Below are positions 1 through 7,027 of a stretch of 25,477 nt of DNA, one piece after another. The notes beneath the pieces were generated by a model. That model saw only the letters and a program-made list of their open reading frames with translations. It was not told where the DNA came from and did not search any database. A program made the translations under genes and the position numbers. Position 1 is the first letter of the stretch, and the number at the start of each line of letters is the position of its first letter. Source of the stretch: VFZS01 sp964353255 (GTDB lineage: Bacteria; Acidobacteriota; Terriglobia; Bryobacterales; Bryobacteraceae); NCBI GenBank assembly GCA_964353255.1, contig CAYGVJ010000074.1:1-25477 (forward strand), given 5' to 3'.

Positions 1-23
1 GCCAGCCCTCTGCAAGCCCTCAG

Positions 24-48
24 CCGAGGAATTTTGCAAGTACCTCGG
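24..48 (-). terminator. weak inverted repeat after the 64-aa ORF
   Basis: CCGAGG at 24-29 is complementary to CCTCGG at 43-48 with a 13-nt loop. It lies 5 nt beyond the stop codon of the minus-strand ORF ending at 54. There is no T-tract on the minus-strand side, so it is at best a weak or Rho-assisted terminator; it may be chance. Confidence 0.25.
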
Positions 49-53
49 GAGTC

Positions 54-248
54 TTACCCCACACGGCAGACCAAGCCATCGGGGGTCTGGTGGGTACGAT
101 GCCACTCCTCGTCCTGCTCCTTGGTGACGCCAAGTCTTTTCATGAGGGCGCCGTGCTGCTTAGGGGTGAGCGTGGGGTGCTTTCCGTGCCATTGGTCGTG
201 TTCCTCTTTGGTGAGGGTCATGCCCATGTGGCGAATTCTCTTGCTCAT
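54..248 (-). CDS. small conserved-looking hypothetical protein (64 aa)
   Basis: A 64-residue, highly charged, His- and Glu/Lys-rich soluble protein with no signal peptide or membrane segment. It opens MSKRIRHMGMTLTKEEHDQW and contains two similar 'TKEEHDQWH' / 'TKEQDEEWHRTH' blocks about 35 residues apart, which look like a duplicated helix. The ATG at 248 is preceded on the minus strand by a purine-rich stretch (GGAGAAGAGAGAG) at a rather long distance. I do not recognise the function. The alternative plus-strand readings over the same bases are Cys/Arg/Pro-rich and look like shadows, which supports this strand. It reads away from the trxB remnant and doxX. Confidence 0.55.
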   Translation of the reverse strand: MSKRIRHMGMTLTKEEHDQWHGKHPTLTPKQHGALMKRLGVTKEQDEEWHRTHQTPDGLVCRVG

Positions 249-293
249 GCCTCGACTCTCTCTTCTCCAGGCAGCATCTTAAGGGCGCGGGCG

Positions 294-461
294 TCACCGC
301 GTCAATCCGAACAGGGCGAGTTTCTGCCGTGGCGGGTCAGGTTTTTGCACTGCCAGGTGTCGCCCCGCCTCCAGGAAGCGGTCCACCTCGATGCCGGCCA
401 TGGAGCCGGCCCCGGCGGCGGTGACCGCCTGCCGGTAGGCGCGGTCGGAGACGTCGCCGCA
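294..461 (-). pseudogene. trxB: 3'-terminal remnant of thioredoxin reductase
   Basis: Reading the minus strand from 461, the peptide CGDVSDRAYRQAVTAAGAGS and then MAGIEVDRFLEAG is the C-terminal signature of the low-molecular-weight thioredoxin reductase family (GDV FAD-binding segment followed by the helix that precedes the C-terminus). Only about 55 codons remain. The residues encoded just upstream (462-494) show no resemblance to TrxB, and an in-frame TGA follows shortly upstream, so about 270 residues, including the CxxC redox site and both GxGxxG motifs, are missing. The reading frame of the remnant is still open to its stop at 294. No usable ribosome binding site is apparent. I infer a decayed gene truncated by a deletion whose breakpoint lies next to the doxX promoter. 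Confidence 0.7.
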
Positions 462-482
462 CTCATCAAGCCGCCTCGGCGC

Positions 483-491
483 TGGTATACT
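483..491 (+). promoter_or_regulatory. extended -10 promoter element for doxX
   Basis: TGG-TATACT (TGn extension plus a 5/6 match to TATAAT). Predicted start of transcription near 498 would give a leader of about 37 nt before the doxX ATG at 535. No convincing -35 element is seen (TCATCA at the expected spacing). Confidence 0.5.
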
Positions 492-534
492 CAACTCATC
501 CGGGCAGCGAATAACAGATCAGGGAGGTGGCCCA

Positions 535-996
535 ATGTTCCGAAAACTCATTTGCACGGAGAACGACGCCGCCACGGCGATCCTGCGATTGGCGCTGGGC
601 GTCGTCTTTTTCGCGCACGGCGCGCAGAAGATGCTGGGCTGGTTTGGCGGCTCGGGTTTCAGCGGGACCATGAGTTTCTTCACGGAAACCATGCATATCC
701 CCGCGGTGCTCGCGTTTCTGGCGATTGCCGCGGAGTTTTTCGGCGGCCTGGGGCTGATCGTGGGTCTGCTTTCGCGGGTTGCGGCTCTGGGCATCACCGT
801 AAACATGGTGGTGGCGATCGCCATGGTTCATCATCAGTTCGGTTTCTTCATGAACTGGTTCGGCGCCCAGAAGGGCGAAGGCTATGAGTATCACCTGCTC
901 GTGATCGCCATGGCCGTGCTGGTGATTTTGAGAGGCGCCGGCGCCGTCTCTTTGGATAGGGCCTTGACGGCCGCGCCGGCGGCCCAGGCTCGATAG
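535..996 (+). CDS. DoxX family membrane protein
   Basis: A 153-residue protein of DoxX-family length and topology: four hydrophobic helices at about residues 12-30, 57-79, 82-99 and 119-136. The first helix runs into the typical DoxX segment HGAQKMLGWFGG (residues 28-39), and an acidic residue follows in helix 2 (AAEFFGG). DoxX-type proteins are associated with membrane redox or sulfur/oxidative-stress chemistry, but the substrate cannot be read from sequence. The start is well supported: a strong GGGAGGTGG Shine-Dalgarno lies just upstream of the ATG, and an extended -10 element is at 483-491. It appears monocistronic and sits between two decayed genes (trxB tail and a deleted oxidoreductase). 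DoxX and thioredoxin-like proteins share redox themes, so original co-location with trxB is possible but not shown. Confidence 0.88.
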   Translation: MFRKLICTENDAATAILRLALGVVFFAHGAQKMLGWFGGSGFSGTMSFFTETMHIPAVLAFLAIAAEFFGGLGLIVGLLSRVAALGITVNMVVAIAMVHHQFGFFMNWFGAQKGEGYEYHLLVIAMAVLVILRGAGAVSLDRALTAAPAAQAR

Positions 997-1076
997 GCGT
1001 AGCCGGCCGCCAGCGTGGTGGCGGCAGGCCCGCGTTAAGGACAGCCGTCAACCCGCAGAATCGAAGACCGGACGAG

Positions 1077-1085
1077 TGCTACAAT
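1077..1085 (+). promoter_or_regulatory. extended -10 promoter element before the deleted oxidoreductase ORF
   Basis: TGC-TACAAT (TGn extension plus a 5/6 match to TATAAT) ends 12 nt before the ATG at 1098, so the transcript would have a leader of only about 5-6 nt. It could drive the mini-ORF and the downstream phosphatase operon. Confidence 0.5.
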
Positions 1086-1097
1086 ACCGCCGTAACC

Positions 1098-1274
1098 ATG
1101 CGAAGCTGGCGGGTGGGCGTGATCGGGCGCGGCGGCGGATCGCCGAGGGCCTGGGCCCGCTGGCGCCAGGCGCGGTGGACCATCGAGATGGTCATGGCCC
1201 TCTACGAGTCCCAACTTTCGGGAGGTCGCGTGCATTTTCCTCTGAAGAACCGCGACCATCCGTTGGCCCGGTGA
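1098..1274 (+). pseudogene. internally deleted Gfo/Idh/MocA-type oxidoreductase (58 codons left, frame intact)
   Basis: The ORF starts MRSWRVGVIGRGG, the beginning of the NAD(P)-binding Rossmann fold typical of Gfo/Idh/MocA dehydrogenases. After about 12 codons it moves directly into ARWTIEMVMALYESQLSGGR and then VHFPLKNRDHPLAR, the C-terminal helix and tail of the same family (families of roughly 330-400 residues). The two ends are joined in frame and the ORF runs uninterrupted from ATG 1098 to TGA 1272-1274. The dinucleotide-binding fold, the EKP-type catalytic segment and the sheet domain are all absent, so enzyme activity is excluded. It keeps a promoter-like TGC-TACAAT just upstream and ends 16 nt before the next gene, so it may now act only as a translated leader. 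Family assignment is from motif reading; the deletion is inference. Confidence 0.7.
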
Positions 1275-1290
1275 GGCGCCTGATTCTGCC

Positions 1291-3255
1291 ATGCTGACCC
1301 GCCTGAAAGCAGCGCTCAGAAAACTCGGCCTGACGGCAAAGCTGTTCCTGGCGTTGCTGGCGCTTTACCTGGTGGGCCGGTTCGCATATCCCGGCAGTTC
1401 CTTCCAGTTGCTGGTGACCGTCGCGCTGTACTTCGCCGGCGCAGCGATGGCATACCGGCTGGCGAAGGTGGGCTTCAAGAAGCTGATCTGGCGGCTGCGC
1501 AACCGGCTGCTGGTGGTCTACCTGTTCATCGCCGTGGTGCCGGTGGTGCTGATCCTCACGCTGGTGGGGATCGGGGCCTGGATCCTGACCGGCCAGGTCG
1601 CCACTTACCTGCTGGTCGCGGAGCTGGACCGGCGCAGTAACGTTTTGCTGGGCGCGGCCCGCGCGCACCCGCACTCGCTGGCGCCCTACCTCCGGGAGCG
1701 CTTCCCCGGCCTGGAGCTGCTGACCCGCAACGGAGGCCAGTGGCGCGACCCGCCGGACGCCGCGATCACCGCGCCGCCTCTAGGCTGGGGAGAGGCAAGC
1801 GGCCTGGCCCTCAAGGGAGGCAGCCTGTATCTGTGGGCGCACGCGATCGGCGGCGAAAAAGAAACTACGCTGCTGGCCCCCATGGCCCCGACCGCCTTCT
1901 CCGACCTGGTGCCTCAGCTCGGGGAAGTGGTCATACTGCTGGAGGAAGAGGGAGCGGTACGCGCGGCTCCCGGCCGGCAAAGGGTCGGGATCGTGGTTTC
2001 GGGCCAGCGCTTCCGAGTGCCCGAGCGGTCCCGGGGTGAGGCCCAGCGCCTGCCGCCGCCCGCCAGCCGCCTGGACCAGGAAGTCACCTACCTGTGCCCG
2101 GTCGCGGTGGCCGTGTGGGACTCGCCGGGTCGCGTGGTCAGGCGGTTGTTGTTCATTCGCACCCGTTACTCCGCGGTGCTGAACACCGTGTTTGGCCAGA
2201 CCGTGGAATTCAGCCCGGGCTTCACCATGGCGGCGCTGGCCTCCTTGGCCTTCGTGGCGGTCACCATCCTGTTCCTGATCGTAGAGCTGGTCTCGCTGGT
2301 CATCGGGGTCCGCCTGACCCGCAGCATCACCCGCGCGGTGCACGGCCTGTATGAAGGCACGCAGCGAGTCCGGGTGGGCGACTTCTCCCACCGCATCGAC
2401 GTCCGCGGCCACGACCAGCTCGCGGAGCTGGGTCACTCCTTCAACCGCATGACCGAAAACCTGGAGCGGCTGCTGGAGGTGGCCAAGGAGAAAGAGCGGC
2501 TGCAAGGGGAACTGGAGATCGCCCGCGAGGTGCAGAACCAGCTCTACCCCAAGAGCGTGCCGGTCTCGAAGACCCTGCGGCTGGCCGGGGCCTGCTCTCC
2601 GGCGCGCGTGGTTTCCGGGGACTACTACGACTACCTGAACCTGGAGGAGCCCAAGCTGGCGCTGGCCATCGGCGACGTGGCGGGCAAGGGGATTTCGGCG
2701 GCGTTGCTGATGGCCACCGTGCTATCCGCCATGCGGGCCCAGTTGCAGGCCTGGCGGGAGCTGGGCTCCGGGGGAGACCGCGCGCTTCACTTCTCCCCCG
2801 CCGCCCTGGTTTCGCGGCTGAACCAGCAGCTTCACGCCTATACCTCACCGGAGAAGTTCTCCACCTTCTACTTCGCCGTCTATGACGACGCCACGGGCCT
2901 GATGACCTACACCAACGCCGGGCACCTGCCGCCGGTGCTGGTCCGCCAGGGCGCCGTCTCGCGCCTGGACGTGAACGGGACGCTGGTGGGCGCATTTCCT
3001 TTCTCGCGCTACGAAGAGAGCACGCTGCAACTGGAGCCCGGGGACCTGCTGGTGTGCTTCACCGACGGGGTGACCGAGCCGGAGAACGACTACGGAGAGA
3101 TGTTCGGCGAAGAGCGGCTGATCGAGCTGATCCTGAAGAGCGCGGGGCGGGAGAACGAGGAGATCATCGCCGCGGTGATGGAAGCGGTGCGTCATTGGAC
3201 CGGCTCCCCCGAGCTACAGGACGACATGACCATGCTGGTAGCGCGAAGGTTGTGA
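1291..3255 (+). CDS. membrane-bound HAMP / SpoIIE-type PP2C serine phosphatase
   Basis: 654 residues. Two or three N-terminal hydrophobic helices (within about 15-115) are followed by a long extracytoplasmic segment, another strong helix at about 311-338, a HAMP linker (about 340-393), a coiled-coil rich in E/K/R with EIAREVQNQLYP, and a C-terminal SpoIIE/RsbU-type phosphatase domain. Metal-binding motifs are present: SGDYYDY with D444, IGDVAGKG with D462, TNAGHLPP, FTDGVTEPEN with D592, and DDMTMLV with D644/D645. This family dephosphorylates anti-anti-sigma proteins (STAS domain) in partner-switching pathways; the periplasmic part suggests a signal-sensing role. No STAS or anti-sigma kinase gene is in the window. 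The start ATG follows the deleted oxidoreductase ORF by 16 nt and has only a distant GAGG. It heads a closely spaced run with the K+ channel gene 7 nt downstream. Confidence 0.9.
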   Translation: MLTRLKAALRKLGLTAKLFLALLALYLVGRFAYPGSSFQLLVTVALYFAGAAMAYRLAKVGFKKLIWRLRNRLLVVYLFIAVVPVVLILTLVGIGAWILTGQVATYLLVAELDRRSNVLLGAARAHPHSLAPYLRERFPGLELLTRNGGQWRDPPDAAITAPPLGWGEASGLALKGGSLYLWAHAIGGEKETTLLAPMAPTAFSDLVPQLGEVVILLEEEGAVRAAPGRQRVGIVVSGQRFRVPERSRGEAQRLPPPASRLDQEVTYLCPVAVAVWDSPGRVVRRLLFIRTRYSAVLNTVFGQTVEFSPGFTMAALASLAFVAVTILFLIVELVSLVIGVRLTRSITRAVHGLYEGTQRVRVGDFSHRIDVRGHDQLAELGHSFNRMTENLERLLEVAKEKERLQGELEIAREVQNQLYPKSVPVSKTLRLAGACSPARVVSGDYYDYLNLEEPKLALAIGDVAGKGISAALLMATVLSAMRAQLQAWRELGSGGDRALHFSPAALVSRLNQQLHAYTSPEKFSTFYFAVYDDATGLMTYTNAGHLPPVLVRQGAVSRLDVNGTLVGAFPFSRYEESTLQLEPGDLLVCFTDGVTEPENDYGEMFGEERLIELILKSAGRENEEIIAAVMEAVRHWTGSPELQDDMTMLVARRL

Positions 3256-3262
3256 CGACGTC

Positions 3263-4273
3263 ATGGACCGGCTGAAGCGGCGGTTTCTGTATATCGGGCT
3301 GGCCATCCTGACGGCTTTGGCCGGCGGAACGGCCGGCTTTGTCCTGATCGAAGGCTACCCGCCCTTCGACGCCTTCTACATGACGCTGACCACCATCACC
3401 ACCGTCGGCTACCAGGAGATCCGGCCCCTGCACCAGGCGGGCCGGATCTTTAACTCATTCCTCATCATCTATGGCGTCACCACGATGTTTTTCGCCATCG
3501 GGGCCATGACCCAGGCGGTGGTGGAGATGGAGCTGCCCGAGCTGTTCGGCAAACAACGGGTCAAACGCATGATTGAGAAACTGGAGAATCACTACATCTT
3601 GTGCGGCTTCGGCCGCGTGGGGCGGGCCGCGGCCTCCGAGCTCAAGCAGGCCGGGGTGCCTTTTGTGGTGGTGGACCGCAACCCGGAAAGGGTCGAGCGG
3701 GCCATCCGCGCGGAAATGCTGGCCCTGAACGCGGACTCGACGCGCGACCAGACGCTGCTGGAGGCGGGGGTCACCCGCGCCCGCGGGCTGATCGCGGCGC
3801 TGGCCACCGACGCCGACAACCTGTTCGTGATCCTGTCGGCCAAGAACCTGAACCCGCAGCTCAAGGTGGCCGCCCGCGCCGGCGAGGAGGAAGCCGAGGA
3901 GAAGCTGCGCCGCGCCGGGGCCGAGGTGGTCTTCGCGCCCTACTCGAATGCCGGCCATCAGCTCGCCCTCTCGCTGCTGCGGCCCCACGTGGTGCAGTTC
4001 CTCGACGTGGCCACCAAGAGCGTCGGGCTGGACGTGGGCATCGAGCAGGTCCGCGTGGCGGCCGCGAGCGAGTTCGTCTCCCGTTCCCTGAAGCAGTTGC
4101 AGGTGCGGCGGGAGCTGGGCGTCATCGTGCTGGCCATACGCAAGGCGGACGGGCAGATGCTGTTCAACCCGCCGGCCGATGCGGTGATCGAGGCCGACGA
4201 CTACCTGATCGTGATGGGCGAGCATCAGGCCCTGCGCAGGCTCGAACAACTGCTGACGGAGGCGCACGCATGA
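3263..4273 (+). CDS. two-TM potassium channel with RCK (TrkA-N / TrkA-C) domains
   Basis: 336 residues. Helix TM1 (about 8-30), pore loop with filter TVGYQE (residues 47-52), TM2 (about 62-86), then a cytoplasmic RCK module: Rossmann motif CGFGRVGRAAASEL (114-127), acidic end of beta-2 in VVVDRNPERVE, and a C-terminal TrkA-C ligand-binding domain with VLAIRKADGQML and DDYLIVMGE. This is the MthK/GsuK-like architecture, in which ligand binding by an RCK ring gates K+ flow through the inner membrane. The canonical filter is TVGYG; here the last glycine is Gln, an unusual change. The stop codon overlaps the start of nnrE-nnrD (ATGA), implying translational coupling to an NAD(P)H repair enzyme; RCK domains bind nucleotides such as NAD(H), so a functional link is conceivable but unproven. 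Confidence 0.9.
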   Translation: MDRLKRRFLYIGLAILTALAGGTAGFVLIEGYPPFDAFYMTLTTITTVGYQEIRPLHQAGRIFNSFLIIYGVTTMFFAIGAMTQAVVEMELPELFGKQRVKRMIEKLENHYILCGFGRVGRAAASELKQAGVPFVVVDRNPERVERAIRAEMLALNADSTRDQTLLEAGVTRARGLIAALATDADNLFVILSAKNLNPQLKVAARAGEEEAEEKLRRAGAEVVFAPYSNAGHQLALSLLRPHVVQFLDVATKSVGLDVGIEQVRVAAASEFVSRSLKQLQVRRELGVIVLAIRKADGQMLFNPPADAVIEADDYLIVMGEHQALRRLEQLLTEAHA

Positions 4274-5829
4274 AAGTCCTCAACGCCGCCCAGATGCGCC
4301 AGGTGGACCGCCGCACCATCGAGCTGGGCATCCCGGGCATCATCTTGATGGAGAACGCCGGCAGCCGCGTGGTCGAGTTTCTGGCCGAGGCCTTCGCGCC
4401 GCTGGCAGCCCACCACGTAGTGGTGTTGTGCGGCAAGGGCAACAACGGCGGCGACGGCATGGTGGTGGCGCGGCAGCTCTACACCCGCATCCGCCCGCGC
4501 TCGCTCCACGTGGTGCTGGCCGCCGCCCCGGAAGAACTCAAGGGCGAGGCGGCGGAGAACTACCGGACGCTGGGCGTTTGCGGCTGCCCGGTGGAGGGCG
4601 AGATCACGCCCGAGATGCGCGGCGCCACTATCGTCCTGGACGCGCTGCTGGGCACGGGCCTGGCAGGTCCCGTCACGGGCCGGATGCTCGAGTTGATTCG
4701 GGAGATCAACACGGGCTTCTTGCAGGCCCAGGTGGTCGCCGTGGATATACCGTCCGGGCTGGCGAGTGACAGCGCAACCACCGAAGGGGAGTCCGTCCGC
4801 GCCGACTACACCGTGACCTTCACCGCGCCCAAGGTGGGCCAGGTGCTGCCGCCCAACTGCGCGCGGGTGGGACGCCTGCGCGTGGCCCCAATCGGAAGCC
4901 CGCCCGAGTTGTTCGAGCAAGACCCCGCGATCTATCTCTCGCTAGTCGAGCCGGAGTGGTTCCGCGGTTTGTTTGCCCCGCGCGCGCCCTGGGCCCACAA
5001 AGGCGATTTCGGGCACGTGCTGGTGATCGCCGGCTCGCGGGGCAAGACCGGAGCGGCGGCCATGACCGGCATGGCGGCGCTCAGAAGCGGCGCCGGGCTG
5101 GTGACGGTGGGTTCGGCGGAATCCGCCATCGGGGTCATCGCCGCGCACTGCGCGGAACTGATGACCGAGCCGCTGCCCGAAACCGACGCCGGTTCGATCT
5201 CCCCGTGCAGCTTCGACTACGGGCGGCTGGCTGCCTTGATCGAGACCAAGGATGTGCTCGCCGTGGGCCCGGGATTGGGAACGCATCCTGAAACGGTAGT
5301 TTTCCTGCGCCGCCTGCTGGAGGAGTTTCGCAAGCCGATGGTCATCGATGCCGACGGGCTGAACGCCCTGGCCTCGTGGGACAGGCCGTTTGGCCTGTCG
5401 CCCGTGCGCGTGCTGACTCCGCATCCTGGCGAGATGGCGCGCCTGACAGGCAAAACCGCGGCAGAAGTGCAGGCCGACCGGGTGGGCGTGGCGCGCGCCT
5501 TCGCCATGGAGCGGCAGGTCATCGTGGTGCTGAAGGGCTACCGGACACTCACCGCTTTCCCCGATGGCAGAGTCTGGATCAACCCCACCGGCACGCCGGC
5601 CCTGGCAACGGGGGGCACCGGCGATATCCTCACCGGGGTCATCGCCGGCCTGCTGGCGCAGTTTCCGGATCAAGCCGAGGCGGCGGTGGCCGCGGCGGTC
5701 TACCTGCACGGGCTGGCCGGGGAGCTGGGCGCGGCTCAGCTTGGCGAGAAGACGCTCCTGGCCACCGACCTGCTGCGGTTCTTCCCGGAGGCGATGCGTG
5801 TCCTCTCAGGTGTTCCGGACCCGCACTGA
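4270..5829 (+). CDS. nnrE-nnrD: bifunctional NAD(P)HX epimerase / ADP-dependent NAD(P)HX dehydratase
   Basis: 519 residues; repairs hydrated NAD(P)H: the N-terminal YjeF_N part (about 1-220) epimerises NAD(P)HX, the C-terminal carbohydrate-kinase-like part (about 235-510) dehydrates the S form using ADP. Visible motifs: GKGNNGGDGMVVARQL (epimerase, about residue 55), DALLGTGLAGPVTG, VAVDIPSGLASDSA; then HKGDFGHVLVIAGSRGKTG, VGPGLGTHPET, VIDADGLNAL, LTPHPGEMARLTG, VVLKGYRTLTA and the GTPALATGGTGDILTGVIAG anion-hole/catalytic segment. Length is normal for the fused enzyme. The frame is open far upstream, but the true start is the ATG at 4270, because it gives the canonical N-terminus MKVLNAAQMRQVDRR and overlaps the channel stop codon. 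It overlaps tsaE by 32 nt; nnrD-tsaE adjacency is a widespread arrangement in bacteria. Confidence 0.95.
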   Translation: MKVLNAAQMRQVDRRTIELGIPGIILMENAGSRVVEFLAEAFAPLAAHHVVVLCGKGNNGGDGMVVARQLYTRIRPRSLHVVLAAAPEELKGEAAENYRTLGVCGCPVEGEITPEMRGATIVLDALLGTGLAGPVTGRMLELIREINTGFLQAQVVAVDIPSGLASDSATTEGESVRADYTVTFTAPKVGQVLPPNCARVGRLRVAPIGSPPELFEQDPAIYLSLVEPEWFRGLFAPRAPWAHKGDFGHVLVIAGSRGKTGAAAMTGMAALRSGAGLVTVGSAESAIGVIAAHCAELMTEPLPETDAGSISPCSFDYGRLAALIETKDVLAVGPGLGTHPETVVFLRRLLEEFRKPMVIDADGLNALASWDRPFGLSPVRVLTPHPGEMARLTGKTAAEVQADRVGVARAFAMERQVIVVLKGYRTLTAFPDGRVWINPTGTPALATGGTGDILTGVIAGLLAQFPDQAEAAVAAAVYLHGLAGELGAAQLGEKTLLATDLLRFFPEAMRVLSGVPDPH

Positions 5830-6241
5830 AGAGGAGACCATCGCGCTGGGCGAGGAGCTGGCGCGCGCGCTCAAGCCTCCCGCGGTGGTGCTGTTGATCG
5901 GAGAGCTTGGGGCGGGCAAGACCACGCTGGCCAAGGGCATCGTCAAGGGCCTGGGCGCGGCGCTGCCCGAGGACGTTTCCAGCCCCAGCTTCACCCTCAT
6001 TCACGAATACGGCGTCGGCCCGACGGTCTACCACATCGACCTGTACCGCCTGGAGGAAGCGCGCGAAGCGGCCACGCTGGGAATCGAGGAGCTGCTCGAA
6101 CGCGAGGCCGTGGTCCTGGTCGAGTGGGGCGAGCGCTTCCCGGCTCTCTGGCCGGAGGAGCGCCTCGAGATCGAGCTGAAGGTGGTGGCGGGCGAGGAGC
6201 GGGAGATACGGGTGGCGTGCTACCTCATGCGAACGGATTGA
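5798..6241 (+). CDS. tsaE: tRNA threonylcarbamoyladenosine biosynthesis ATPase TsaE
   Basis: 147 residues, the usual size. TsaE is the P-loop ATPase that works with TsaB and TsaD to place t6A at position 37 of ANN-decoding tRNAs in the cytoplasm. The Walker A motif GELGAGKTTLAKGI is followed by the family signature VSSPSFTLIHEY, the switch YHIDLYRLEE and the conserved VLVEWGERFP. The GTG at 5798 is chosen because GGAGG lies 6 nt upstream, inside the end of nnrD, and because it gives the expected VSSQVFRTRTEEETIALGEE N-terminus; longer in-frame extensions only read through nnrD. The last 17 nt overlap, tail to tail, the end of the PIN toxin gene on the other strand. Confidence 0.95.
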   Translation: MSSQVFRTRTEEETIALGEELARALKPPAVVLLIGELGAGKTTLAKGIVKGLGAALPEDVSSPSFTLIHEYGVGPTVYHIDLYRLEEAREAATLGIEELLEREAVVLVEWGERFPALWPEERLEIELKVVAGEEREIRVACYLMRTD

Positions 6242-6629
6242 CGATCTCCAGCCCACCCGGCACATCGTGGCCGGGGAGATCCTCCGAGTAGAGCCGGTTG
6301 ACACCGGCCTCGAGGCAAGCCGCAACGATCATGGCGTCCCAGAAGGACCAGCCATGCTCCGTGTGCAAGAGCGCCGCACGGTGGAATACTCCCGGAGTTG
6401 GGAGAATGAGCGGGAAAAGGCCCAGGAACTCCGCCAGCCGGTTCCAGGCGTGGGCAGCCGTGAAGCCTTGCGCGCTCAGCTTGCGGGAGGCGGCGACAAA
6501 CTCGCAGGCCACCTGCCAGAGCAGCACGGCGTCCGTTGTGGTCGAAATGATTTCCAGGGCCGTTGCCTGGCGTCTGAGGTCGCCCTTGTCGCAACTGTAG
6601 ATGAGAACGTTGGTGTCAAGGGCGGTCAT
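6225..6629 (-). CDS. PIN-domain RNase (VapC-like toxin)
   Basis: 134 residues with the PIN-domain acidic set: D5 in ALDTNVLIY, E43 in ACEFVAASR, D98 in FWDAMIVAA, and E116/D117 in LYSEDL. PIN toxins are Mg2+-dependent endoribonucleases, usually cutting tRNA or rRNA. The ATG at 6629 overlaps the upstream antitoxin stop by 14 nt, the typical coupled antitoxin-toxin order. The C-terminus finishes inside the tail of tsaE on the opposite strand. All catalytic acids are present, so the toxin looks intact. I leave the symbol empty because several PIN families exist. Confidence 0.88.
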   Translation of the reverse strand: MTALDTNVLIYSCDKGDLRRQATALEIISTTTDAVLLWQVACEFVAASRKLSAQGFTAAHAWNRLAEFLGLFPLILPTPGVFHRAALLHTEHGWSFWDAMIVAACLEAGVNRLYSEDLPGHDVPGGLEIVNPFA

Positions 6630-6843
6630 GAAGCTCGTCCCGGGTGGGCAGGCGCCCGCAAGAGTGGAACTCCATCCCCTCGATTCCTGCCAGCAGCCGC
6701 CTCAACGCCGAGGAGCGCTCATCCCCGCCGATGTCTTCAAGAGGCTGGACAATCAGACGCACTCGCTGCGCTTCACGCAGGCCCAGTTCGCCCAGGGGTT
6801 TGAGCACACCCCGTGTGTAGACGGCTTCAGTGACCTGTGTCAT
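6616..6843 (-). CDS. AF2212-like (DUF104) antitoxin
   Basis: 75 residues. The N-terminal VTEAVYTRGVLKPLGELGLR and then RVRLIVQPL is the compact AbrB-like beta-barrel of the AF2212-like antitoxin family, commonly paired with PIN toxins; the C-terminal half (ALRRLLAGIEGMEF onward) would wrap the toxin. ATG at 6843 has GGAG about 10 nt upstream. Stop overlaps the PIN gene start, giving coupled translation. As in other such modules the antitoxin, alone or with toxin, likely represses its own promoter in the 6844-7027 spacer, although I see no obvious operator there. Confidence 0.8.
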   Translation of the reverse strand: MTQVTEAVYTRGVLKPLGELGLREAQRVRLIVQPLEDIGGDERSSALRRLLAGIEGMEFHSCGRLPTRDELHDRP

Positions 6844-7027
6844 TCCAACGCTGCTCCAATCACAAGATTACCGCTCCCGAAGGCAGCTTATCAAGGAATG
6901 AGGCCTTGAAGTGTTGCTGCGCAAAGTGGAGACTGGTTCGGTGAGAGCGCGGGGGCACCAGCGGGGGACCGCGTCAATTCCCCCTGACGCCCGCCGAAGG
7001 AAAAGCGCGCCGACTCCGACATTACTA

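Noticed and set aside
1192..1674. 160-codon minus-strand ORF over the phosphatase start
   Set aside because: Gln/His/Arg-rich composition and overlap with well-supported genes; shadow.
3601..4269. Long N-terminal extension of the nnrE-nnrD frame
   Set aside because: The extension only reads the K+ channel gene in another frame; the canonical N-terminus begins at ATG 4270.
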